Positions 44,005-52,187 of a DNA stretch of 64,000 nt are shown piece after piece. Position numbers and translations under genes: made by a program. The notes beneath the pieces are model-generated. The model was not told the origin of the DNA and searched no databases. It worked only from the letters and a program-made list of their open reading frames with translations. Source of the stretch: Allokutzneria sp. A3M-2-11 16 (GTDB lineage: Bacteria; Actinomycetota; Actinomycetes; Mycobacteriales; Pseudonocardiaceae); assembly GCF_024213555.1 (NCBI RefSeq), contig NZ_JANAVO010000001.1, positions 2,356,001-2,420,000 on the forward strand. The letters run 5' to 3'. Position 1 is the stretch's first letter; each line of letters begins with the position of its first letter.

Positions 44005-44433
44005 CTAGCGGCGGCGGGGGGTTTCGTATTGGACCAATTCGATGAGGAAGCCTGCGGCGCGGCCCAGGTAGAAGAAGGCGACCTGCATGCCTTCGCGGGC
44101 TCCGGCGCAGGGTTCGGCGTCCAGTTGGACGAAGCCCTGGGAGCGCAGGCGGGTCATCTCGGCTGCGATGTCGTCGACTTCCAGAGCCACGTGGTAGGCG
44201 CCAGGGCCCTTTTTCGCGAGCTGCGACTGGATCGAGGAGTCCTCGCGGGTCGGGGAGACCAGCTCTACGGCGACCTCTTCTGGCTTGCCTGACAGGCCCC
44301 AGAACTCGCACGCGACGCCGTACTCGTCGGCGGTGCCGGTCTCGCCCTGGGACATGCCGAGCGCGGTGAGGAGTTTGCCCGCGGCCTCGGGGTCCTTGAC
44401 CGCGACGCCGACGTGGTCGATGCCGAGGATCAC
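44005..44433 (-). CDS. VOC-family protein resembling methylmalonyl-CoA epimerase
   Basis: 142 residues forming two vicinal-oxygen-chelate repeats. Metal-ligand positions fit the epimerase group: His in GIDHVGVAV, His in GAYHVALEVDD and Glu in FLIELVQ. Methylmalonyl-CoA epimerase inverts C2 of methylmalonyl-CoA, but the sequence could equally serve a related 2-substituted acyl thioester. It starts with GTG sharing one base with the ACP stop (TAGTG). It is therefore coupled to the ACP and FkbH genes, which suggests an ACP- or CoA-thioester substrate made by that cassette. Confidence 0.75.
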   Translation of the reverse strand: MILGIDHVGVAVKDPEAAGKLLTALGMSQGETGTADEYGVACEFWGLSGKPEEVAVELVSPTREDSSIQSQLAKKGPGAYHVALEVDDIAAEMTRLRSQGFVQLDAEPCAGAREGMQVAFFYLGRAAGFLIELVQYETPRRR

Positions 44434-44678
44434 TACTTGATCCCCGCGCTCACCGCGGCGGCCAGCTCGTCGACGGTCTTGGCCGCGTTGAACTCGCGCA
44501 GGTCCAGCTGCACGCCGAAGCGGCTCTCCACCTGGGAGAGGATCTCCAGCGCGCCCATGCTGTCCCAGTTCTCGTGGTCGCGCAGGGTCGGGCGCGCCTC
44601 GAGGTCGGCGCGCGGGATCTCCAGCACGTCCTCCAGGATGTCCAGAACCCCGTCGGTCACCGACTGCGTGTCCGCCAT
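44433..44678 (-). CDS. Acyl carrier protein
   Basis: 81 residues, acidic and helical. The phosphopantetheine attachment Ser40 is in the motif NWDSMGALEIL. It is a stand-alone carrier of the type that pairs with FkbH-like enzymes. It starts 7 bp after the FkbH stop and overlaps the VOC gene by one base, so all three are one transcript. Confidence 0.92.
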   Translation of the reverse strand: MADTQSVTDGVLDILEDVLEIPRADLEARPTLRDHENWDSMGALEILSQVESRFGVQLDLREFNAAKTVDELAAAVSAGIK

Positions 44679-44685
44679 GACTGCG

Positions 44686-46542
44686 TCACTTCTCCTTGAG
44701 TTGGATCGAATCGGGCACGAGGTCGGCGGCGCCGTCCACGGCCAGCTCGTGGACCTGGGTGCTTTCCCTGTCCCCGATGTGCTCGAAGCCGAGCTGCGAC
44801 CACAGCTTCGACGAGACGGTGTTGCGCGCCGACGGCGTGAAGGTGCCGCGCAGCGTGGCCACTCCGGTCTCCTTCGCCCGCCGGAGGAGCCAGCCGACCA
44901 TGGCCTGCTCCACCCCGCGACCGAGCACGCGGCAGCTCATCACCAGGTTGAGCACCTCCCACGCGTCGGCGTCCTTGCGCACCCACGCGGCGCCGACCAT
45001 GCCCTCGTCACCGAAGCGGTCGGCCACCGAGCAGGACAGCACGATGTGCTCGTCGCTGTCGGACATCGTGGTGGTCTCGGCCTGGTCGAAGCGCAGGCCG
45101 GTGAGGTTGAACTGGTTGGTGCGCGCGGCGAGCTGCGCGATCCGGGCCACGTCGAACGGGGTGGCCTCGGCGATGGTCACCACGACGTCGAGCGCCTTGA
45201 GGTAGTCCTCGGCCGAACCGAAGCCCTCGGCGAAGTTCCCGCGCTCCGCCCGCGCCTTGTACAGGCCGGGCCGCTTGCGGTCGGTGTCGGTCAGCTCCAG
45301 GGTGTCGAACCACCCGCCGCGCAACAGGTTCCGCACCAGGTAGGCGGGGTCGCCGTCAGCGGCGATCACCGTGACCTCGGGCAGGGCTGCGGTGACCTCG
45401 CCGCGCTCGAACCGCGAGTCGTCCATGAACACGAAGGCGTTCGGCGACAGGCTCAGCTGCGCCGCCATCGCCTTGAGGTTGCCGGACTTCGGCGACCAGT
45501 TGACCGCGCTGGCGGAGAACATCTCCGGCCGCAGCAGCACCTCGGGGTGCTCGGTCAGCGCCGACTCGACGTGCTCGGCGTCGTTCTTGCTGGCCAGCGC
45601 CAGGATCACGCCCTGGTCCCGGAGCCGCAGCACGCTGCGCTGGAACTCGGTGTAGGAGTTGCCCGGGTACAGCCCGCCCAGTTCGACCCCGGCCGCGCCG
45701 ACCTCGCCGAGGACCCCGCCCCACTGGGTGTTGTCCAGGTCCAGTGCGAGCACCTTGCGGGAGAGCCCGGTCTTCGCCTGGAGGAACCGGCGCGCCTCCC
45801 GGGCCAGCACCATCAGCGCGGCGTCGGTGTAGGGCAGGTCGGCGAAGCGCAGCAGCCGGTCGTCCTGCGCGGCAACGGCCTCGTCGGCGAGCGAGCTGAC
45901 GAAGTCGGCGACGGCGATGGCCGAGTGCTCCTCGGCCAGCTCCAGGATGGCCGCGTTGAGCTGGGCCCAGCAGCGGCTGACCTTCGCCCGCCCGCTCCAG
46001 CTGACCAGGCCGTCGCGCACCACGGCGGGCAGCGGGACGGTGTGCGTCAGCACGGTGGTCTTGCCGCGGGTCACCACGTCGGCCAGCAGGCCGCGGAAGG
46101 ACTGCACGCGCTCGGTGATGAAGGCGGTCAGCGCGTCGACGTCGCTGCCGCTCCAGTCCTTCGGCAGGAAGTACGAGGCGTCCGTGGTGCAGAACAGCAC
46201 GTCCTGGCCCGCGTCGAAGAGCGGGTCGTCCGACCGCGACAGCGTCAGGTCGAAGGCCGCGTAGTCACCGATGGTGAAGGTCGGCAGCATCCCGCCCGCG
46301 GCCAGGCTCGCGCGCAGGATCGGCTCCAGCGGGCCGACCGTGTAGGTGGCGAGCACGCCGACCTTCGGCGCGGCCAGCCCGGCGGCCTCGGCGTTGGCGG
46401 ACTTCAGCGTCCGGCCGAGCTTGCGGAAGGCCGCGGGGTCGTCGCACTGGGCGAGCGCGGTCAGGTCGGCCCGGCCCAGGGGGCTCCCCGCCTTCGCCGC
46501 GGCCGTGAGGTTGGTGAGGAACCCGTCGGTCGCGTCCACCAC
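44686..46542 (-). CDS. FkbH-like HAD-IIIC enzyme with GNAT-type C-terminus (glyceryl-ACP type)
   Basis: 618 residues in three parts: an N-terminal domain (about 1-250), a HAD-IIIC domain with DLDNTQWGG (268-276) and VFMDDSRFERGEV, and a C-terminal acetyltransferase-like domain (about 440-618). Characterised FkbH enzymes take 1,3-bisphosphoglycerate, remove phosphate and load the glyceryl unit onto an ACP for polyketide or tetronate synthesis. The adjacent ACP fits. The dehydrogenase and methyltransferase genes needed for methoxymalonyl-ACP are absent, as are polyketide synthases, so the product may be glyceryl-ACP for another use. The GTG start at 46542 is not strongly supported by a ribosome site. 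Confidence 0.88.
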   Translation of the reverse strand: MVDATDGFLTNLTAAAKAGSPLGRADLTALAQCDDPAAFRKLGRTLKSANAEAAGLAAPKVGVLATYTVGPLEPILRASLAAGGMLPTFTIGDYAAFDLTLSRSDDPLFDAGQDVLFCTTDASYFLPKDWSGSDVDALTAFITERVQSFRGLLADVVTRGKTTVLTHTVPLPAVVRDGLVSWSGRAKVSRCWAQLNAAILELAEEHSAIAVADFVSSLADEAVAAQDDRLLRFADLPYTDAALMVLAREARRFLQAKTGLSRKVLALDLDNTQWGGVLGEVGAAGVELGGLYPGNSYTEFQRSVLRLRDQGVILALASKNDAEHVESALTEHPEVLLRPEMFSASAVNWSPKSGNLKAMAAQLSLSPNAFVFMDDSRFERGEVTAALPEVTVIAADGDPAYLVRNLLRGGWFDTLELTDTDRKRPGLYKARAERGNFAEGFGSAEDYLKALDVVVTIAEATPFDVARIAQLAARTNQFNLTGLRFDQAETTTMSDSDEHIVLSCSVADRFGDEGMVGAAWVRKDADAWEVLNLVMSCRVLGRGVEQAMVGWLLRRAKETGVATLRGTFTPSARNTVSSKLWSQLGFEHIGDRESTQVHELAVDGAADLVPDSIQLKEK

Positions 46543-46671
46543 GGTCTTCGGCCTCGCTTCGGGTGCTCGGGGTCGCAGGTCCGGGCGAGTCTACCGAAAC
46601 GGGTGAGGGCGCCTCGGGCCCCGATCCGGACTGGTCACGGCGTCCTGTGACGGGCCTGACAGGATGCGGGC

Positions 46672-47358
46672 ATGGCGAACCGCATTCACCCCACGGCGAT
46701 CATCGGCGACGGCGTCGAGCTCGGCGAGGACAACGTCATCGGCCCGCACGCGGTCCTCCTCGGGCCGACGCGGATCGGCAACGGGAACTGGATCGGCCCC
46801 GGGGCGGTCATCGGGACCCCGCCGGAGAACCGCGGCACCCACCACGTGGTCGGCTGGGAGGGCGAGCAGAGCGAGCACGGTGTCGTCATCGGCGACCGCA
46901 ACCGCTTCCGCGAGCACATCTCCATCCACAGCGGCACGCACCGCGCCACGCGGGTCGGCGACGACTGCTTCTTCCTGGTGTACAGCCACATCGGGCACGA
47001 CGTGCGGGTGGACGACAACGTCACCCTCGCGCCGTCCGCGCGGGTGGCCGGGCACAACCACGTGTGGTCCTACGCCAACATCGGCATGTCGGCCGCGGTG
47101 CACCAGCAGATCGACATCGGCCCCGGCGCGATGATCGGCATGTCCGCCGCCGTCCGCAAGGTCGTCAAGCCGTTCACCACCGTCGTCGGTAACCCGGCCA
47201 AGGCGGTCGGCGTGAACACGATCGGCCTGTCCCGGCTCGGCTGCGACGAGGAGACCGTGGCCGCGGTGTCCGACTACGTGCTCGGCGGCGCGGCGGAGCT
47301 GCCCGCGGGTGTGCCGGACGCGCTCGCCGGTCTGCTCAAGGAGTGGTCGGCGCGGTAG
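46672..47358 (+). CDS. LpxA-like left-handed beta-helix acyltransferase
   Basis: 228 residues of hexapeptide repeats (IHPTAIIGDGVELGEDNVIG, IGNGNWIGPGAVIG and so on) with a helical C-terminus, as in UDP-N-acetylglucosamine acyltransferase. The catalytic-region motif HISIHSGTHRAT resembles LpxA's HRGT area, with His in SHIGHDVRVDD. LpxA takes an acyl group from ACP; a Gram-positive actinobacterium has no lipid A, so another acceptor is expected. It is divergent from the FkbH-ACP genes with 129 bp between, which makes that ACP a likely donor carrier. ATG 46672 starts the MANRIHPTAII repeat. Confidence 0.85.
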   Translation: MANRIHPTAIIGDGVELGEDNVIGPHAVLLGPTRIGNGNWIGPGAVIGTPPENRGTHHVVGWEGEQSEHGVVIGDRNRFREHISIHSGTHRATRVGDDCFFLVYSHIGHDVRVDDNVTLAPSARVAGHNHVWSYANIGMSAAVHQQIDIGPGAMIGMSAAVRKVVKPFTTVVGNPAKAVGVNTIGLSRLGCDEETVAAVSDYVLGGAAELPAGVPDALAGLLKEWSAR

Positions 47359-47374
47359 CCGTTCTTGCGGAGTT

Positions 47375-47386
47375 GAGAGCGCTCTC
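47375..47386. promoter_or_regulatory. Perfect palindrome upstream of the orphan LacI gene
   Basis: GAGAGCGCTCTC, 16 bp after the LpxA-like stop and about 160 bp before the LacI-family start. It resembles CebR/BglR-type operators (TGGGAGCGCTCCCA), so autoregulation is likely. Confidence 0.5.
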
Positions 47387-47549
47387 CTCACCCAATCGGG
47401 CAGGCTTATCCCGGGAAGTGAACGGATGCGCAAATTGGTCTGGACCAAAGTCAGTTCAGTTCAGATGATTGACCTGCGCATTTGTTGAGTTGAACACAGG
47501 TTGGTCACCCGGACTTCTCTCGGTGGTTCTGAACCGTTACGGTCACGTC

Positions 47550-48647
47550 ATGGCGCGGTCGATGAACACGCGGCGCCCCGCGACTTTGGCGTCTCTGGCA
47601 GCGGAACTCGGGGTCTCTCGGACGACTGTGTCCAACGCGTACAACCGACCCGACCAGCTCTCGCCTGAGCTGCGCCGCCGAGTGCTGGAGACCGCGCGGC
47701 GCCTGGGCTACCCGGGTCCGGACCCGGTCGCACGCTCCCTGCGCACCCGCAAGGCGGGCGCGGTCGGGCTGCTGCTGACCGAGAACCTCTCCTACGCGTT
47801 CCGAGACCCGGCCGCGGTCGGGTTCCTCGAAGGACTCTCGCTGGCGTGCGAGGAGGCCGGGCAGGGCCTGCTGCTCGTCCCGGCCAACCCCGAGCGCGAG
47901 GACGTCGCGGCCGTGCACCGCGCGGGCGTCGACGGCTTCGTCGTCTACTCGGTGCCCGACGACGACCCGCACCTGGCCGCGGTCCTGGAACGGCCCGTGC
48001 CGACCGTGGTGTGCGACCAGCCCGACGTCGACTCCGTCGACCGGGTCGGCATCGACGACCGCGAGGCCATCGCCGCGGTCGCCAGGCACCTCATCGAACT
48101 GGGCCACCGCCGCATCGGCGTGGTCTGCATGCGGCTGGCCCGCGACCGCAACGACGGCTTCGTGTCGGTGCAGCGGCAGCGGGAGGCCCACTTCCACGTG
48201 CAGCGGGCCCGGCTCGCCGCGCTGGCGGACACCTTCGGCGAGGTCGGCGTCCAGTGGGCCGACGTCCCGGTCGTGGAGCGGTTCGACCACTCCATCTCCT
48301 GCGGGGCCACCGCCGCCGGGCAGCTGCTCGACCGCGACCCCGACCTGACCGCGATCATCTGCACCTCCGACATCCTCGGGCTCGGCGCGCTCAACGAGGC
48401 CAGGCGCCGCGGGCTGCGGGTGCCGCAGGACCTGACCGTCACCGGCTTCGACGGCATCACCGAGGCGGAGCGGGCCGGGCTCACCACGGTGCGCCAGCCC
48501 GTGCTGGAGAAGGGCCGCGCCGCCGGACGGCTGCTGATGGACAACGCCGACCACGGCCGTCCGCGCACCGTCACCCTGGACACCGAGCTGGTCATCGGCA
48601 CCACCGCCGCCGCCCCCAAGTCCTCGGACCAGTGGTACGGCCCCTGA
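47550..48647 (+). CDS. LacI-family transcriptional regulator (no adjacent target operon)
   Basis: 365 residues. Helix-turn-helix ATLASLAAELGVSRTTVSNA, hinge, then sugar-sensor domain with GLLLTENLSYAFRDPA and VTGFDGITEAERAGLTTVRQ. The VSNAYNRPDQLS segment places it in the subgroup common in actinobacteria. ATG 47550 was chosen; GTG 47547 or ATG 47562 are possible. It lacks neighbouring sugar genes. The palindrome at 47375 may be its own operator. Confidence 0.9.
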   Translation: MARSMNTRRPATLASLAAELGVSRTTVSNAYNRPDQLSPELRRRVLETARRLGYPGPDPVARSLRTRKAGAVGLLLTENLSYAFRDPAAVGFLEGLSLACEEAGQGLLLVPANPEREDVAAVHRAGVDGFVVYSVPDDDPHLAAVLERPVPTVVCDQPDVDSVDRVGIDDREAIAAVARHLIELGHRRIGVVCMRLARDRNDGFVSVQRQREAHFHVQRARLAALADTFGEVGVQWADVPVVERFDHSISCGATAAGQLLDRDPDLTAIICTSDILGLGALNEARRRGLRVPQDLTVTGFDGITEAERAGLTTVRQPVLEKGRAAGRLLMDNADHGRPRTVTLDTELVIGTTAAAPKSSDQWYGP

Positions 48648-48670
48648 CCCCCCACCTCGGCCGAAACGAT

Positions 48671-48728
48671 CATGCTGAACGAGTCATTCGGTGCGTTCAA
48701 CCACCTCAATGACTCATTCAGCACGTAA
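48671..48728. repeat. Family B palindromic repeat, copy 2
   Basis: TGCTGAACGAGTCATT (48673-48688) faces its complement at 48708-48723 with one mismatch. It has the same core and the same trailing CGTAAG as copy 1 at 5911-6000. It is located 23 bp after the LacI gene. Confidence 0.8.
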
Positions 48729-48810
48729 GCGTGGTGGTGGGGTGGCTATGCTCTGAGCTGTGCTTCTTCGACCCGTGCTCCCCCATCTGAGCCGGGGTGG
48801 CTAGAGATCT

Positions 48811-48873
48811 CCCGTTTCGTACTCATAGCGGGATTTGGGAGCGCTCCCTTTCCCGCTATGAGTACGAAACGGG
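48811..48873. repeat. Family C palindromic repeat, copy 2
   Basis: Perfect 22-bp arms (48811-48832 with 48852-48873) share the CGTTTCGTACTCATAGCGGG core with copy 1. The 19-nt loop holds GGGAGCGCTCCC (48837-48848), itself a perfect palindrome. It lies 12 bp from the stop of the convergent pentapeptide gene. Confidence 0.87.
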
Positions 48874-48885
48874 GAAACGTGGGGG

Positions 48886-50118
48886 CTAGCCGAAGGGGAT
48901 GAGGGAGTCGTCGGGGTTCTCGTCGGTGGGCGGGTCGACGCGGGTGACCTTGCCGTTGTGGTCGACGACCGCGTTCCACCCCCACGGCAGCTGCACGCGG
49001 TTGTCCCGGTTGGTCAGCTCCACGTCCTGCAGGCCGATCAGCTCGTCACCGATGGTCGCGTCGGCGAGGACGAGGGTGGCGATGGTGGACTCGTCGAAGA
49101 GCACGCCGTGGTGGAAGTTGGACCGCTGCATGTCGACGTACTTCGCCGCCGAGATGCCGAAGAACACCGGAGTGTCCCAGAACTCCGCCTCGACGGCGCG
49201 CAGTTCGCCGTGGAACTTGGTGCCGCTGAAGCTGATCGCGCCCCACACGTGGCTGCGGCCGAGGTCGACGTCGCCGGTGAACTGGCAGCCGTCGAAGGTG
49301 GTGTCGCCGTAGATCTGGGCGTTGCGCAACACCAGGGTGCCGAGCTCGACGTTGGGCAGCGCCAGGTGGTCCAGCACCGCGCCGGTGAGGTCCAGCGCGC
49401 AGCCGGGCTCGTTGTGCAGCGCGTCGCCGATCAACCGTTGCGCGGCCATCCGGACCTGGCGTTCGCGGTCCACGCCGGGCTCGCTGGTGATGTCGTCGTC
49501 GTCCGGCTCGTAGTCGGTGGGCACCTCGGTCTCGGAGCGGTACCGGTCCCGCAGGTCCTTGTAGCGCGGGTGGTCGAAGGGCCTGCGCAGGTAGGAGCAC
49601 AGGATGTCCACGACGGTCTGGGTCCGATGTGGATGACTGCGGGCGAGACCGGCCAGCGCGTGCAGCGCGCCGACCCGGACCTGGTCGGCCTCGTGCCCCA
49701 GTAGCTCGATGGCGCGGGCGAAGCGCTCGTCGGCGGTCTTCTCCCGCTCGTGCTCGGTGCGCAGCCGCTCCAGGTCCTGGCGCTCGTGCTCCAGTTTCTG
49801 GCGGTCCTCCTCGACGACCTGGCGGGACTCGTCGGTGCGGCGCCTGCGGTCGTTGAGCCACAACGCGTACAGCGCCACGATCGAACCGGACGCGAGGCCG
49901 CCGGTCTTGAGCGCCTCGGTGCGGTTGACGTAGGGATCGGTGGCGATCAGCCAGCCGACCACGACGCACATCGCGGCGGCCGCGCCGAAGATCGTGGTGG
50001 TGAGCATCGGGGCGTACTTGGCCGGATTGGTCTCCTTGCGGCGCCGGTGCACCAGGAAGAACGCGAACGCGGCCAACAGGCTCGCACCGCCGCAACCGAA
50101 CCACACCCACTTCTCCAT
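48886..50118 (-). CDS. Pentapeptide-repeat membrane protein with coiled coil
   Basis: 410 residues from ATG 50118. Two or three N-terminal membrane helices (about 4-22, 38-58, 68-88) are followed by a charged coiled coil (about 93-135, DRQKLEHERQDLERLRTEHE) and a helical repeat-like middle with HALAGLARSHPHRTQ. The C-terminal pentapeptide-type beta helix (about 240-370) has LDLTGAVLDHLALPNVEL, FDGCQFTGDVDLGRSHVWG and FSGTKFHGE. Such proteins are widespread in actinobacteria without a settled function. The cytoplasmic repeat domain probably binds a partner. Confidence 0.85.
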   Translation of the reverse strand: MEKWVWFGCGGASLLAAFAFFLVHRRRKETNPAKYAPMLTTTIFGAAAAMCVVVGWLIATDPYVNRTEALKTGGLASGSIVALYALWLNDRRRRTDESRQVVEEDRQKLEHERQDLERLRTEHEREKTADERFARAIELLGHEADQVRVGALHALAGLARSHPHRTQTVVDILCSYLRRPFDHPRYKDLRDRYRSETEVPTDYEPDDDDITSEPGVDRERQVRMAAQRLIGDALHNEPGCALDLTGAVLDHLALPNVELGTLVLRNAQIYGDTTFDGCQFTGDVDLGRSHVWGAISFSGTKFHGELRAVEAEFWDTPVFFGISAAKYVDMQRSNFHHGVLFDESTIATLVLADATIGDELIGLQDVELTNRDNRVQLPWGWNAVVDHNGKVTRVDPPTDENPDDSLIPFG

Positions 50119-50178
50119 TGCGCGATTGTCGCGCGTGGACGGACGAACGCCGATCATGTTCACCTTGTTGTCCCACAA

Positions 50179-50216
50179 CGAAGGGCCGTCCACCCACCGG
50201 GGTGAACGGCCCTTCG
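50179..50216 (-). terminator. Terminator after the lectin-like pair
   Basis: A perfect 11-bp stem (CGAAGGGCCGT at 50179-50189 with 50206-50216) and 16-nt loop start 10 bp beyond the stop of the downstream lectin-like gene. Confidence 0.82.
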
Positions 50217-50225
50217 CGGCGTTGG

Positions 50226-52187
50226 TCAGCGCTTCTTCTTGATCTTGGTGAAGGTCACCTTGCCGATCTCCGCCTTCTTCTTGCCGCCCGGAGCCTGAGC
50301 GCCCCAGTTCAGCGCGGTCACCCAGATCTCGTCCTGGGCGTCCCGGAAGGACAGCACGACCTGGGTGTGCTGGTAGCGCGTCACCGAGGGATCGGTCGCC
50401 GAAGCGGGGGCGTTGCCCTCGAACCGCCCCCACGGGTGGAAGGTGCCGTCCTCCTTGCGCTCGGTGAAGTACAGCGCGCCCGCCGCGTCCCTGGCGGCGA
50501 TGCCCACCGAACCGTTCGGGCTGTACACGGCCTGCGGCTCACCGACGACGGTCAACCCCGGGACCGCCTGCCACTTCTGCCCGGCGAAGCCCCTTCCGAG
50601 CTCGTTCATCGCGTAGACCTGGCCGTCCCCGCCGCGCACGACGAGGTCCGCCCGCTCGTCGCCCTTCATGATCGCCGAGATCTGCCCGGTGAACCCGCTC
50701 TCGGTGCCGAGCTGGACCCAGCGAGAACCGTTGTCCGGCAACGGCTTCAGGTCCGTGTAGACCTCGGTGGCCCAGAGCTTGCCCGCACGGTCGGCGGCGA
50801 AGATCCGGATGGTGTCCGGACCCGTGGTGTGGTGCACGGCCTGGACGGTCGGCGCGGTGGCGCTGAGCACCGGCGCGCCCTCCGCGGGAACGCGAATCCG
50901 GGTCCACGAGGCGAAGGTCCCGTTCGGCGCGTTCTGCTGCCTGGCCCAGAGCCTGCCCTCGGCGTCGATCGCGAACGCGGCGAGCCGTTCGCCCTGGGGC
51001 GTCACCAGCGAGGCCGGGCTGGCCATCCGGCCCGTACCGGTCGCCACCGGGGACCAGTCGTTGGCGCGCCTGCTCTCGCGCAGGTCGCTGTCCGCGCCCT
51101 GGGCGATCAGCTGGAGCGAACCGTTGTTGTTCTGCGCCACCGAGGGGGTGCCGACGAAGTTGTCGTAGCCCTCGACGACCCGCCATTGGCCCTCGGACGT
51201 CGGGCTCGCCTGCCAGAGGTGGAACAGCGACCGCTGGTGGTCGACGAACACGTGGTCGAGCCCGCTGCCCCGGCCGGAGAAGACGTTCGTGCGCGAGTTC
51301 GGCTTCGCCGCGATCTGCGGGGCGTCCGGCGTGCTGAGGGTGTTCTCGGAGCACTGGTCGGTGAACGCGGTGATGTCCGCCTCCGCCGTCCAGCCCGAGA
51401 TCAGCACCTTGCCGGAGCCCGGGTCCAGCCTGCCGTCGGTGACCCGGTGCCACTTCAACTGGCCCGAGGTGGTCATGCCGTAGATCAGGCCGCCGCCGGG
51501 GGAGAACAGGCGGGTGAAGTTCTGCCAGCCGCCCGAGCCGATCTCCACGCCCACCTCGTCGATCCACCGGTCGGAGGTGGCGTTGTGGTGGTGCCGGAAC
51601 AGCCTGCCCTGGTCGTCCCGGCCGAAGATCGCGCCGTCCCAGGAGGTGACGACGGCGTTGTACTTGTCCCAGCCGGTCGCGAGCAGCCGCGCCGGACCCC
51701 ACGCGTGGGTCTGCGGGTTGTACGGGTTGCGCCAGAGCTCGCCGCCCGGCTCGATGGTGACCATCGCGCCGGTGTTGTCGAAGGAGATCCGGTTGCGGTA
51801 CTCCGGGGTCAGGAACTTCTTGACCCAGTCACCGCGGGCGATGACGTCGAAGGGCTGTCCGGGCGGCGGGGCGTCCCAGCCGGTGCCGTTCCACCGCCAG
51901 CGGTGGATCTCGCCCTCCTTGATCAACGCGAAGACGCTGCCGTCCGGGCCCGCGATGGTGCGGCCGGTCCAGCCGCCGCCGAGCACCTGCGCCTGGCCCC
52001 AGCGGGCCGCACCGCCCACGGGGTCCTCGTGCCGGTTCAGCCAGAGCCCGCCGTTGGGGTCGACGCCCAGCGTCTGCACCGGCGGGTTGCACAGCAGTTC
52101 GGCGGCTTTCGGCGCTGCCGAGGCGGTTCCGCCGAACAGCAGCGTCGAGCCCAGCGCGGCCACCGCCGCGAGCGCGGTGATCCTCAC
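50226..52187 (-). CDS. Secreted tachylectin-like beta-propeller protein (paralogue A)
   Basis: 653 residues with a Sec signal peptide (about 1-24). An N-terminal tachylectin-2-like propeller (about 45-270) has repeated W/G blades such as WVKKFLTPEYRNRISF, GWDKYNAVVTSWDGAIFG and GWQNFTRLFSPGGGLIYG. A second propeller-like region (about 300-620) and a basic KIKKKR tail follow. Tachylectin-2 binds N-acetylglucosamine/galactosamine, so glycan binding is likely. The start is GTG in a GTGA overlap with paralogue B, so both are co-translated. Conserved Cys pairs are few. Confidence 0.82.
   Translation of the reverse strand: MRITALAAVAALGSTLLFGGTASAAPKAAELLCNPPVQTLGVDPNGGLWLNRHEDPVGGAARWGQAQVLGGGWTGRTIAGPDGSVFALIKEGEIHRWRWNGTGWDAPPPGQPFDVIARGDWVKKFLTPEYRNRISFDNTGAMVTIEPGGELWRNPYNPQTHAWGPARLLATGWDKYNAVVTSWDGAIFGRDDQGRLFRHHHNATSDRWIDEVGVEIGSGGWQNFTRLFSPGGGLIYGMTTSGQLKWHRVTDGRLDPGSGKVLISGWTAEADITAFTDQCSENTLSTPDAPQIAAKPNSRTNVFSGRGSGLDHVFVDHQRSLFHLWQASPTSEGQWRVVEGYDNFVGTPSVAQNNNGSLQLIAQGADSDLRESRRANDWSPVATGTGRMASPASLVTPQGERLAAFAIDAEGRLWARQQNAPNGTFASWTRIRVPAEGAPVLSATAPTVQAVHHTTGPDTIRIFAADRAGKLWATEVYTDLKPLPDNGSRWVQLGTESGFTGQISAIMKGDERADLVVRGGDGQVYAMNELGRGFAGQKWQAVPGLTVVGEPQAVYSPNGSVGIAARDAAGALYFTERKEDGTFHPWGRFEGNAPASATDPSVTRYQHTQVVLSFRDAQDEIWVTALNWGAQAPGGKKKAEIGKVTFTKIKKKR

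Noticed and set aside
44005-46542. FkbH-ACP operon as part of a polyketide cluster
   Set aside because: No ketosynthase, dehydrogenase or methyltransferase genes lie within 10 kb on either side.
46672-47358. LpxA-like gene as a sign of lipopolysaccharide or Gram-negative DNA
   Set aside because: No other lipid A gene is near and every neighbour is actinobacterial; LpxA-like hexapeptide transferases occur in Gram-positives.
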